64,000 nt of DNA from Haliclona indistincta (lineage: Eukaryota > Porifera > Demospongiae > Haplosclerida > Chalinidae): contig OZ024792.1 in NCBI GenBank assembly GCA_964017065.1, forward strand, positions 6,071,754 to 6,135,753, written 5' to 3'. The position numbers and the translations under genes are program-made. The notes under the pieces were generated by a model, which saw only the letters and a list, made by a program, of their open reading frames with translations, was not told the DNA's origin and made no database searches. Each line of letters starts with the position of its first letter. Within the stretch, counting starts at the first letter, position 1. This document shows positions 22,500 through 34,300 of the stretch, piece after piece.

Positions 22500-24426
22500 A
22501 TGCATGTGTACGTAATGCATTTACTTCACTTACTGTTGTTATCAACTATTGTGGAGTCCAGTACAGGTGAGTCCGCAGTGGTGACCTGTACCGTACTTAT
22601 TCTCGTCTCCAGTAACGCTGACGCAAATCAGTCCTCATGGTGTAACAGTGTGCCCAGGACAGGATCTAGTATACAACTGCACTTCAACAGTATCTACAAA
22701 CGTGTTTTGGATATATACTGAGCAGGGAGTTGCAGTGCAGCTAGATACTAAGGACAAATCGGAGAATTTAAGTATATCCTTTGGACCATTTACTATAAGA
22801 GTACTTCAAAGGACATTTACTCATCCAAATTTTACTATTGTGTCTACTGCTACATTGAATAGTGCTCTTCTCTCTCACAACAATACTAACATTGCATGCA
22901 CTAATGCTGTTGCTACTGCTAATGCTACCATTTTAATATCAGGTAATCATCTTCATAAAACATCAAGTTTTTATGCGTATTGTTTTATTAGGTGCAATTT
23001 CCAGACCGACTAACCTCACTCTTGTTCCTCAAAGTTCTACATCAATTTCCTTATCATGGTCATCACCTGATAATAACTGCACGTTCTCATATGTTGTCAA
23101 TGGTAGCAGCAATGGTTTAGTAACTCAATATAGAACAAACACTACATCACTGACAATTACTGGCTTGAGTGTTGCTATGATGTATCACTTTGCTGTTGCT
23201 GTTGAAGATGCTAATTTAACAACAGGTCCATGGAGTGAGGTGGTAGATATTTTATGGGATGGTGAGTACCTAACACAATTAGTTAAAATTAATTATTATA
23301 GAAATGCAGTTCCACAGCTAGCAGCCTTTAACATCTCCATAGTGACTATGATGGACTGCCTGTTTATAAACTGGACAGTAAGACTATTATAATAATGAAT
23401 CTACTCATGCTATACATTGTGACAGGTCCCTCAAATAAAGAGTACATTGGTCACTTATTATATATTAACACACAATCTCACAGCAACAGGAAATACAACT
23501 ATCATTAATAATTCCAGTCCAGTAGTTAAAGTACCTCTTGATGGAGTACCACCAGGTCACTATTCAGTCAATGTGGCTGCTGTGAATATTGTTGGACAAG
23601 GAACAAGTGCCCAAGAAACAGTTACTGGTAGTACATGCATAACAAAACCAAATCATTTCACTTTATTTACTTATAGTAATATTATCATCAACCTCATCTG
23701 TTGCTGGTATTGCAGTAACATCAACGTACTCAGAAAAAAATTCTCTTACAGAGAATGGTGTTTCCAGGAGCTCATCAAGAGGTGTGTCCTCTTTAATCAT
23801 TAATTTTTCATTATGTACACAGAGCATCTATACTTACATGCTTTAACATTTTCCAATTTTTTAGATACATCGTCTGTCAAATTGACCTCTATGTCTGAGT
23901 TGACACCTTCACTCCCAACAATGCCAATGTCAGGTGACTATATAATTTCAGAGTTGAGTTCTGTGTAATTATTACCTCATCAGCTAGTGACAGCACTACT
24001 ACTGTAATAGCAGCTTCACTTGGAGTAATAGTTGTAATAAGTATTGCACTTGTGATAACAATCACAGGAGCTATTGTGTGTTCAAGAAATAGAAGAATCA
24101 TTGTGTGGTGTGATATGAGGAGAAGGAGACCATCATCACATGCTACAGCAACTACTGACCATGATAAAGAACAAGTCACTGAGCTAGCTACAGTGATCTA
24201 TGACACACCTAATGTCATCAAGGAACACACCATCACTACTCAAGAGAATGTAGCTTATGGAGGGACAATACCACTCAAACAGAATGTAGCTTATGGAGGG
24301 ACAATACCACTCAAAGAGAATGTAGCTTATGGAGGGACAATACCACTCAAAGAGAATGTAGCTTATGGAGGGACAATAATACCACTCCAACACAATGAGG
24401 CTTATCAACAAGTGTATATCAACTGA
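22500..24426 (+). CDS. Inverted paralogue of the ITIM receptor, different tail
   Basis: Exons: 22500-22566, 22613-22942, 22992-23261, 23310-23377, 23426-23627, 23677-23781 and 23865-24426. The first six have exactly the lengths of the 12169-9427 gene (67, 330, 270, 68, 202, 105) and nearly the same sequence: signal peptide, Ig, FN3, split FN3, linker. Exon 7 keeps the TM segment. The copy's equivalent of the ITIM gene's donor after the TM is lost, so exon 7 reads on into a tail of about 110 residues with a basic stretch, VIYDTP, four NVAYGGTI repeats, EAYQQV and a terminal VYIN. No tyrosine fits the ITIM consensus. VYIN fits the pYxN pattern bound by Grb2-type SH2 domains. Relative to the paralogue, exon 7 has 2 extra bases near 23940-23955. 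Read straight through, the frame stops at 23966-23968, just before the TM. Confidence 0.72.
24244..24390 (+). repeat. 36-bp coding repeat, four units
   Basis: Units start at 24244, 24280, 24316 and 24352 and encode (E/Q)NVAYGGTIPLK. They are almost identical at DNA level, and the last has an extra ATA codon. Each gives one tyrosine in an NVAYGG context. The homogeneity points to recent expansion or homogenisation. Confidence 0.9.
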
Positions 24427-25855
24427 TGTGTGAATGTACTGAGTACTCCATGTATAAAATAGTATTGTACTTGTCACAGTAGTGTCATAAATTATTGTTT
24501 TATTCAAGCCTTGTATTATTATTTTCAAGTTTAAAAATTTGTTTAGCAAGCAAAAAATTCTACAAACTATTGGATAGTGTGGTTTCTTTCAATGGACTAT
24601 AATACGTTCAATGTTTCATTGAATTGTCCATGTATGCATGCAGTGACCTGTTCACTGTATGGTTGTACGTTTCATGCTGCTTTCTTGCTAGCTTACTGCT
24701 TGTTGCTAGTTTACTTAGCTTACTGCTTCTTTTGTTTGTGTTTTGTAGACCAAGCCTACTTATTTTTCTCTTTCTACAGTTGGCTCTGGCCCTCGTCTTA
24801 CTCTTGAGTGCTGCTATGCACAAAGACTGTGCATCACTGAGTATGGACTGCGCATTTTTAAATAATAATTTGCAATTTGCAAATAGCCAACAATGCTAAT
24901 TTAAAGTGAACCCTATATAGGAAAAAGATTACAAGTAGGTAAGAGTGACTTGAATGAAGAGAGAGAGTAGAACAGTGAGAAACTAGGCACCAAAGGTGCT
25001 GATGCCTCGGTGAAATTCCATTGTACACAGCACTGGACTAGCTACAGTAAACTCCACCTATTATACAAGCTATAGCACAATTCCTGTACAGTAACTATCC
25101 ACCATTCCACAAACACAGCAACTGCAGATGAATCTATACAGGATTTCTGTACAGCAAGTACAGCAATCACAATGCACTATAATAGTTATGCAATCAGAAG
25201 CCAATCAGTGCTGACCACTAATTCAACTGGGCGTGTCTATAATGTTAGAACACGTACACGAGCGAGATAGCGTCCATAGCTTGCTTACACAATTGCTGTA
25301 GTAAAATTCTAACCTATCAGCTTCTTGGCAGTCAACTGTGGATAACTTTGCCTTTGAAGAACTCCAGATCGCCAGCAACAGCCATGATCGATCGCGAGTG
25401 AGCAAATTGCGCCATAACTCACGAACTAAGCCTCGTATAAAGTTTTCCAATGTTCTAAAGCGAGATAATACCGTGTTCTACTTGCATTGCTAATTTCAGA
25501 GCTTAACCTTCAGCGTGCGCTACAAAACCGAACCAGCCGTGAGCACTTCAAGCGGTAACTTACGCACTAAGCTTTAAAATCAAACTTCTGAAAATTCAAA
25601 TCCGAGCAAGTATCGATTTCTACCCGTGTTGCTTGTTTCAGCAATTAGTCAAGTTTTCAGCGAGCTACGAGAAATCGTTGCGACAGACAGAGTGAATGAA
25701 TGAACGACAGACACCACGATTACTGTATGCCTCGTGGCTCCGCCCACCGAGGCATAATGAGAGAGTTCCAGAGAATGAGGAATAAAAGAGTTTGGATGGG
25801 AGGAGGTTTAGACAAAAGGTTGAACAAGCAGAAGACGACGTGAAGAACATGTTGC
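24427..25855. other. Intergenic DNA, nothing identified
   Basis: The 3' flank of the inverted receptor, then unclassified sequence. A short hairpin (TGCCTCGTGGCTCCGCCCACCGAGGCA) lies at about 25728-25756. The overlapping open frames at 24577-24899 run on both strands through a Leu/Cys-rich low-complexity stretch and do not look coding. Confidence 0.45.
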
Positions 25856-25869
25856 ATAAGATGAAGTAG

Positions 25870-26165
25870 GCTTTCTAACAATGAGGCCCTCTGGAAAAAC
25901 ACTCTGATCTTAAATTTGTACAAGAGACACATTGACAGTTCAGATCATCTCCTCTGTAAAGTAGGAATTTGGAACTTAGATATAAGTGAACAGGGTAGCC
26001 AGTATTCCACTCCCAGACACGATCTTAAGAGCAATTAAGTTTCTGAACCAGCTCAATTTGGCAATCAAAGTAACTGTGTGAGGAGACCACATAGGACAAG
26101 CATATTCTAGACGTGGTCTAACTAAAGAAAGATAAAGTTTAAGTATATCAGAATTCCAGCCGGCA
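25870..26165 (-). pseudogene. LINE reverse-transcriptase 3' fragment
   Basis: On the minus strand, at about 26150-26020, the reading SLVRPRLEYACPMWSPH matches the region just after the palm domain of many non-LTR retrotransposon RTs (usual form SLVRPxLEYAxxVWxP). Downstream residues degrade into frameshifts and stops. No endonuclease and no other RT motifs remain. Confidence 0.7.
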
Positions 26166-26275
26166 TATAGAACAATAACTACTTACACAAAATAATATTG
26201 GAGCAACACAATGATGCAAGTATGCATATAGTGAAATCACTTATTCAAGCAACAACATACAAAAGTACAACCAAT

Positions 26276-26460
26276 ACAGAGGAACCCCTCTCAGCAGACA
26301 CCCCTCTCCAGTGGAAACCCTCTCTATGATGGACACTTACTGAATCCCAAATAGAACCTACATAATGTATAATAAACCCCTGACCAGAGGACACCCTCTC
26401 TATAATGGACAATTTTGTTGGTCCCAATGGTGTCCGCCTTATAGAGAGGTTCCACTGTAT
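26276..26460. mobile_element. MITE, CAGTGGAACC family
   Basis: Left end AGAGGAACCCCTCTCAGCAG and right end TATAGAGAGGTTCCACTG form inverted repeats. Internal words CTCTCTATGATGGACAC and CTCTCTATAATGGACA repeat. Non-coding. Confidence 0.65.
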
Positions 26461-26573
26461 AGATAACGTAACTCAATTATTTGCATTACAAAATTATTGT
26501 TGGAAGATTTGAGCTTGAGGTGGAAGAGGAGCTGGAAGAGGAGTGTGAGGAGCTGGGAGCAATAGAGTTTTAT

Positions 26574-26878
26574 TAGGGAGACACGGTAGTGTCTCCCTAT
26601 GTAGGGTTAAACGAGAAAACAAGATGGCGGCTACATACAATGTATTAGCGTTCAAACGCTGATATTTCGCCTGGTGATGAATTTTATACGTCCAAAGACA
26701 CTTAGATCTGCTCTCTGGCGTTGCCCCATCTTACAGTAGCAAGAATATTGCTCGAAATTGTTGCTAAAGTGACGAACCTAGAAACGGTGAAAATCGAGTT
26801 TCGTCATCTTCGTTTTCTTCTTTCTTCTTCTTTCTTCTTTCTTCTTTCTTTCTTCCACTCGCCTAGCGCCTTTACGTA
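26574..26878 (+). mobile_element. Composite dispersed repeat, copy B (5' part only)
   Basis: Matches the first 300 bp of copies C and D (AGGGAGACACGGTAGTGTCT hairpin, GATGGCGGCTACATACAATG, CGCCTGGTGATGAATTTTAT, a TTCTTTCTTC run). Similarity stops at CGCCTTTACGTA (about 26878), just upstream of the transposase-like ORF. This may be the left end of the autonomous partner of the family, or a truncated copy beside it. Confidence 0.6.
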
Positions 26879-27237
26879 GCGATTACCATACCGTAAAATA
26901 ATATTGTTTTTTTTTCTCCGCAAATTTTGATGTAGATCGTGGCACAAAGACGTTTGCATCAAAGCCTTGTTTTGTGCATTCAAAGTAAGTCAACCTAGGG
27001 TTTTCAAGGGTGTAAAACTTGAATCTGATAATAGTTTCACTTGTATTTGCAAGCAAATTGCCATTTTCCATCTATCTTAAAACTTGAAATACGTCTATCT
27101 AAGCCGCTAATTGTCACGTAGCTAAGAAACACTTACAAGTTTGTTTGTTTTTCATTAACAAGTCATTAGCTGGCTAGTAAGCCAGAGTGTACTCCTTTGC
27201 TTTAAAGCTATTTTGTATTTACTATAGGGGCATTGCT

Positions 27238-30200
27238 ATGGCTTCCAAAGCAAGTGGTACTTCGTTACAGAAGCTGAAAATTTCAACTTCAGCCCTACTT
27301 TCCTTCGTAGATTCGTCTGTGAGTACTAGAGGCAACGGTTTACCTTCTTTGTCAGTAGTAACAAATGAAGTGGTGTTGGATTTGTATCACTTCATGTGTG
27401 GTCACTCTGAATGCACATACAAAACATTAACCCAATGGCTGTCGTGTTTGTTTGGCAAGAAATGGCCTAGCGACAATTCACCTTCCATAAAAGCCATTAC
27501 TCAGAGCATCAAACGCCTTTTAGCAAGGTTAGATAAGCTAAAGAAGCTTCCAACCTCAGCAGACAAGCAAGAAAAGATTGACAGTCTACTCAGTGAAACT
27601 TATTCACTCCCTGTGCTTGTAGCTAAACGTGTAGTCAGGGGAGTTTCTTCAGAGGAGGATGTCTCTGTTGACTCTAGTGACAGTGTGTCACAAAAACCTG
27701 TTAAGGTCACAAGTGAGCAATCTGTATCTGATTCAATGATAGTACTACGCGAAAAAATGTATGCGATCAAGCGAAACACTAGTAAAAAGCTTGGTCGTAG
27801 AGATAAGGCTATTTCTGAGCAAGCAGAGCAAATCAATACGCAAAAGCAAGAACTAGACAAGCTACAAAGAAGGTTCAGACAGATGGAGTCTCATTTTCAG
27901 CTGATTAAAAAAGACAAGGAGAGAATCAGGCATAGAGCTGTTTACTGGAGGACAAAAACAAATGAAACTAGATCGTCAAGCGAAGATAGAGAAGTTGAGC
28001 TAATTCTAGGCAAGGACAAGGAAATTGGTGGTTTGCGGCAAGCCGTACAGGACATTGAAGATGATAATACTGAGCTTCAAGATAAGTTGTCTGAATTGTC
28101 CAGTGCTGAAGAGATAGTCAGAACCTTTCATAAGGGTAGATTTATTGATGACGTACGTGTTTGCTGTCTTGAGTTATTATCTTTAAATGTGGGAATCAGG
28201 AATGTGGAACCTGTAATTAGGTCAGTATTTAAAAATCTTGTGCATTGATCGATTGGACGTCTGCCCAGTCACACTGCACTGTGCAGAATGATGTTGGAAG
28301 GCATATCACTATCTGAGATGCAGTTAGCTGAAACATTGTCCGAAGAAAGTGTACAAAATTTGACTCTACAAACAGACGGTACTACCAAATTTGGTGATCA
28401 TTTTGCAACATTTGATATAGCTACTGCAGGAGACAAATCGTACACTCTTGGAGTTCGGCTAGTGTTTTCTGGGTCAGCCAAAAATACATTGGATGTATTG
28501 AATGAGATTTTAGAGGATTTAGATGTGGTGCAAGATCATCTTGGTCATGCTAAAGTTTCTCACAAGATAATTTCCAAGTTAAAGAACACCATGTCGGATC
28601 GCCACACTGCTGAAAAGTTATTCAATCACTTACTAGCAGAGTACAGGGCAGACATACTTCCACAAGTAATGTCTAATTGGTCAGAGATAAGCGACTCAGA
28701 AAGAGAGCAGTTCACTAGAATGAACAATTTCTTTTGCGGATTGCATTTTCTTGTGGGTTTAGCAGACTCTGCTGAAGCTACATTGAGCCTTTGGGAAATG
28801 ACACATGAGCTACCAGGATGTAGAAATTCATCAGGTACTCAAAGACTGATCAGAACAGCATGCAAAGCTTTTCATGCTCGAGGTTCACAGCAAGCTGGCT
28901 GCTCCTCTCAGTTTCATGCTTTTTTACGTAGTAAGGGAATTGACAAGATACCATTGGCTGCGTTCCGTGGAAATCGGTTCAATATATTATTCTATGACGC
29001 TGCAGGAGTCTGTTTTTTGAAAGAGCATATGTCAGACTATTTAACAACTTCTCATGGATCATTAAATCTTTTGCTTCAAGCTGTTTTCACTGACCTGAAA
29101 GTCCCGCAATACCTTGCTGGGTGTAGAGCACTAGGTATAATAGACAAGTTAGTGACAGGCCCCCTATGGCGTCATTTACAGCTGTCTTCAACTTCTATTT
29201 TATCTATGAGTAATGTATACACAATCATGATGCGAAAGTTCGATGAGTGGGGTAACGATGCCCAAACCGTTGTTGAAGGTTCTTCGCATTTCTTGCCTCA
29301 GCATGAATGTGATGATGATGTTTACAAAGCTCTATTCACAGAGTCGGAAGATGACGAATTAGTCCAGGAATTTCTTCAGATTCTTTTCAAGTCTTTCTCT
29401 GCTACTATCCAACGACTTCTCCTAGACCACCTACCAGGTGGTATATATCACTCTGTTACTGATTCTACTGTGGTAGAAGAAACTAGTTCAGTGCCAACTA
29501 CTAATGTAAACCCTGAACGCGACTTTGCGATGCTCGATCGCTTAATGTCTGAAAAGCCCAATGCTACTCACATTGCTCTAGAGTCTCTAATATTATTCTC
29601 ACACAATCAAACTTCCAAATGGCTATACTCGAAGTCACATGATGAAAGAGAGAAACTTTTAAAGTCTGCTCGTGCTCTTTCTCCTCTACAGAAGAGTAAA
29701 TTTTTGAAGCGAAGAGAGGAAATTAGAGTTAAACGACAAGAGGCAGTAAAGAGTAAAGAGAAGGAGTACTTACGAAAGAAAGAGAAGGAGCTGAGAGTGA
29801 AGGAGACACTGACTAAGAAGATTCAGTTGGTAGGTTTGTGGACCACCAGGAAAGAGGCCGAGGCAGGCTTGCAGCGTCTTAAGTCAACAAAGGCAAAGTG
29901 CGATGCTCTTAAAGTTCAGCTAAACTTTCGAAAAAAAGTATTACAGCAATGTCATGATGACAAGAGTGTGTTTATCTTTTCACACAATAAGAAGCCACAT
30001 TCTCATTCTCAATTGCTCATTAACTTGCTAAAACTATTGCCTACAGAGCGGCAACGCCTCTCTACAGAACAGTTCGTAACAAATCCTGAGCTCTTAGTGA
30101 ACAAGAGGATTGATCACTTGTTTGAGTCAGATGAAGGCCTACAGTGGTACCGAGGCACTGTTCTTGAATACTCGAAAGACAGTAAAAACTATAGAGTAGT

Positions 30201-30282
30201 GTATGACTCTGAAGATACAGAGTATTTCTTTCCTTTACTAGATGATTTATTAGATGGTGAACTGTGTGTTTTTGATCAGTAA
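27238..30282 (+). CDS. Probable transposase of an unclassified family, one in-frame TGA
   Basis: One frame of about 1,015 codons broken by a single TGA at 28246-28248. I chose the ATG at 27238 because a 3' splice-like tract (TTTGTATTTACTATAG) sits just before it; the frame is open back to 27187. The N-terminal half has a helical region, a Ser/acidic linker and a coiled coil of about 100 residues. The second half has TDGTTKFGDHFATFDI, then MSDRHTAEKLF, then NNFFCGLHFLVGLADSAEA. This D…D…CxxH spacing suggests an RNase H-like DDE/D transposase. A Lys/Glu-rich coil follows. The last 60 residues (WYRGTVLEYSKDSKNYRVVY) look like a Tudor fold. I recall similar unnamed proteins in cnidarians and molluscs but no established name. 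The family assignment is inference. Confidence 0.6.
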
Positions 30283-31040
30283 TTTTTTTACTCTTCCTTC
30301 TCTATTGTCTTCTTGTGTACTGTTCCTCTTGTCTTTTAATACAATTTTGTGTTTTCTACAATAATTATTACAATCTTAAATTTTTGGGAATTTTTTTAAA
30401 CGCGAGATAAACATTATTAATTTTTGTATTGTAAGTTACATTATTGTGCCATCGACCGTATATCCCTATTATAAGAACAAACGGAGAAAAAATACAAAAA
30501 ATCTGTGTAGTTTATCACGGCTACTGCAGTTGTTCTTTGTAGAAACACTGCAATAATGGTATCATTCGAATCCTCTTGCTGTCCAGAATCTGAAACTGCA
30601 ATAGAGAGAACAATCTACTCGTTTCTGAAAATTGCTGGTAATCGCTAATAGAATTATATACATCAATATGCTCTACATTGTTTGGTCTTGGAAATGCACA
30701 CAGTATTATAAAGGATTTTGTTGCTCATGAAGATACAACCCCCACACTTTTAAATCTGATGGATTACTATAATGTGTTTATCCTGCAAACATAGTTTTCA
30801 ATCAAACCATAACATTTATCCAGTAATGTTTTCAGGCAGTGCATTGCTGAAAACAAAAGCTTACAACATCAAAATGAATCCCTCATTTTCTACCCACAAC
30901 AGTGAAATCAATATATACAAAAATTTGAGTCAATATTATACAAAAATCATCAAGATCAGTAGAGTCTTCTAAGTACATACACAAAATGTAAACCTTTTCA
31001 CATAATTTTATGAATTTTGTCGTTATTAATGTTGAAACTG
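30283..31040. other. Intergenic DNA between transposase and receptor gene 1
   Basis: AT-rich, with no coding evidence. I looked here for a right end matching copy B of the composite repeat and saw none. A palindromic patch around 30990-31060 overlaps the 3' end of the minus-strand receptor. Confidence 0.45.
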
Positions 31041-31390
31041 TCATGTGGTTATTGACGTAATGCATGTGTGAACAGAGTAAGCTGGGTTCTCTTCAAGGGT
31101 CACTCCTTTCTTGTTATGGTCTATAACCTCATACTCAGCCTCTGTTGCTTTCATTTTCTCAGTGTTCACCATTTCATAAGTCCCCTCTGCTGGTTCAGAT
31201 TGCTTTTGTAGTTTGGTCTGAGCTCTTGCATTCCCAGACCTCTTCATTATCAACAAACACAAAGAACTGAACACTAATGTGCTAATACAAGTGAGTAAAA
31301 ATGTAACTACCTCTGCTGTGATTAACTGAGTTACACCAAAGTAGCTGCTGATATCTTGTAAAGGAGATGGGCATACAAAGTCTGAGTGTG
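31041..31390 (-). other. TM and signalling-tail exon of receptor gene 1
   Basis: Single last exon. YEMV and YEVI are separated by 11 residues, close to the ITAM rule YxxI/L-x(6-12)-YxxI/L except for V at the first +3 position. It ends with GVTLEENPAYSV, an NPxY motif of the PTB-binding or endocytic type, and a diverged C-terminus (HTCITSITT). Confidence 0.8.
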
Positions 31391-34300
31391 CTAAAAGTTA
31401 AAAGGAGTAATAAAAGAAGTGTAAAAGTAACGATCAGTACCTGATGGATTAGCAAGACATCTGCTGTTATTAGTGCTTGTTCCAACCACAGTGTTGGCTG
31501 ATACTGTGATCCAATAGGTTAGTGCAGAGCTCAGTCCATGCATTACTACACTGGTAGCATTAGGGCCCACTGTCACACTCAATACTCCGTCAGTTTGTTG
31601 ACTTGTTTGAGTGGTACTAACAGGCTCTGCAGTCACTGTATAGTGAGTGATGAACCCACGAGCTTCTTCTAGATTCAGTGGACTCCATCTCACAGCAAGT
31701 TGAGTAGAGGTTAGTCTCATGATCTGAACATCGTGAGGACCATTAACCGGTACTGCAGAGACGTTTAAATTTGAACATACACAAGACTGTAACTATGACA
31801 TACTTCCTTGCAATATAAAGACACGTTTTGTTTCATATTGTCCTCTTCCTTTACTTGTCAGTGCAGCAACAGACACATAGTAAGGAACAAATGGATCTAT
31901 ACAGAGAAATAAAAAATAGATTGAAAATTGTCTGACAAATTTACCTAAGTTAGAAAGACTCTTTGTGTTATCACTGATATTTGGAATAAGGAGCACAGTC
32001 GATGATAATGTTGATACATTGAGTGAATATCCAATGATTATTCCATTTGGAACTAAAGGAGGATTCCATGTTACTATTTCTGTCACCATTATTTTATTGA
32101 TTTTTCCTGGAACTGAACAACGAAGAGATGTACACCACAATGGAAAACTACTTACTGTCTTCTTCAGTAGTCACACTGGTAGTTGCTGCAGGTCCTCCTC
32201 CAACACTGGTGTGAGCTGTGATGCTACAGGAGTAGTTAGTGTATGGTAGGAGTCCACTCAGTGTGGTTGTGGTCTCCATCACAGTGCGGTTGAACACTTG
32301 TCCACCACCAGAACACTGGAGCTGGTACTCAGTGATCACTCCATTTGGCTTTATAGGTGCTTCCCATGTAAGAGAAAATGATAAAGGATCATTTGACACT
32401 CCGAACAGATTGTGAGGTGGTGTTCCAGGTCCTACAAAATTATTAACCAAAAGTAATGAGAAACTTTTTTGATTTTTGTTCTGTAAATACTAACGATACA
32501 CTCACTGTCTTCATCAGTGATTTTACTAATCACTACTGTTGCAGGACCATCTCCTACACTAGTTGCAGCACTCACAGTACAGGAGTAGTTAGTGAATGGA
32601 TCTGCTGTTTCGTTCAGACTAGTAACACCCACTCTGACACTACTGGTAATTCCACCAACAGTACAGGTTACATTATAACTGGTGATGACTCCATTATGTT
32701 GTGAGAGGAGAGGAGGAGACCAGGAGAAAGCAATACTACGAGAAGTTACTGAGATAGTCAAGTTTTGAGGTGGTCCACTTGGAACTAAAAGAGTATTATA
32801 AGCATCATGCTGTGAGAAGAACTAACTATTTTGCAGTGTGATCACACTGGTAGTTGCTGCAGGTCCTCCTCCAGCACTGGTGTGAGCTGTGATGCTACAG
32901 GAGTAGTCGGTGTATGGTATGAGTCCAGTGATGGTCAGACTGGTACTGCTGGTTCTGGTGCTGTTGATGAAGCTGCCTCCTGAGCTGCAGGTGATGAGGT
33001 AGCTGATGATGACTCCATTACGGTGTGAGAAGAGAGGAGGAGACCAGGAAAGAGTGAGTGTATGAGATGTGACTGATGATACAAGGCTTTGTGGAGGTCC
33101 GCTAGGAACTATACAAGCAAAAAAGCAAGTCCTTAAACCTGCAAATAGCTATACTTGCCATCTTGTAGAGTGGTCACACTAGTAGTTGCTGCAGGTCCTC
33201 CTCCAACACTGGTGTGAGCTGTGATGCTACAGGAGTAGTAGGTGTATGGTAGGAGTCCACTCAGTGTGGTTGTGGTCTCCATCACAGCGCGGTTGAACAC
33301 TTGTCCACCACCAGAACACTGGAATTGGTACTCAGTGATCACTCCATTTGGTGTTGCTGGAGCACTCCAAATTAATGTAACCGTTTTCGAATTTTCAGCA
33401 ATAGCAAAGACCTGACGAGGTGGTCCTGCAGGGACTGTAAAGCACATCATGAGTGATATCATAGTAGCTATAGTGAATGATGTACTCACCATCTTCATCA
33501 GAGGTTCCACTAACTGTTGCTGGTGGACCATCTCCCGCCATTGTTGCTGCACTCACTGAACACGTGTAGTTAGTGAATGGATCAATAGATATGACAACGC
33601 TTGTTTCAGAAATGCTAGTACTAATTGTCACACCATTGATTGAGCAATAAATGAGATATCTGATGATGATACCATTACGTTGTGAGAAAAGAGGAGGAGA
33701 CCAGAAGAGAGTGATATTTCGAGAGTTGGTGAAAATATTTAAATTCTGAGGAGGCCCACTAGGAGCTGAGTAGAAAGACAGTATACTAGCACTGCTATTG
33801 AAGTGCATGACAACATACCAGTCTCGTTAGTCTCAAACGTTCTCATCATAGACTCATTCCTTCCCTCAGTGTTAGTAGCCACTACTTTATAGCAGTACAC
33901 TGTGTCAGGATGAAGATTGTTCAGTGTCACATTGTACTGCTGGTCTCTTATGGTGAAGAAGTCAGTGTGGTTGAGACCATAAACAGTCACACTCTTGTTG
34001 TAGCCCTCATTAGGACAGCCACTGCTGTTGGTAGGGTAGTAGACAGTGTATTGTTCAGGAGAGTAGGTCACTACAGGAACACTCCATTGTATCACAGCAG
34101 ATGTTGGTGTAGTCACTGGTGCCACTACTACTGGAGCTGCTGGTAGTGAGGGACCTGTTCCAGGTAGGTTGAGAGGAGAGATGCATGTGGACCAATGGTA
34201 TACAAGGCTAGCTCACCCTTCACAATGGCCTGTGTTGTGTTACTGGCAGTAGTAATGAGTGATCCACTGATGCTAAACTCAACAGTGCAGTTGTAGACTA

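Noticed and set aside
23889..24549. Antisense frames of 96 and 121 aa opposite the inverted receptor
   Set aside because: They are shadows of the TM and 36-bp repeat tail on the coding strand.
25720..25932. Minus-strand frames of 60-75 aa beside the LINE fragment
   Set aside because: They show no RT motif and are disrupted. Only 25870-26165 has recognisable RT similarity.
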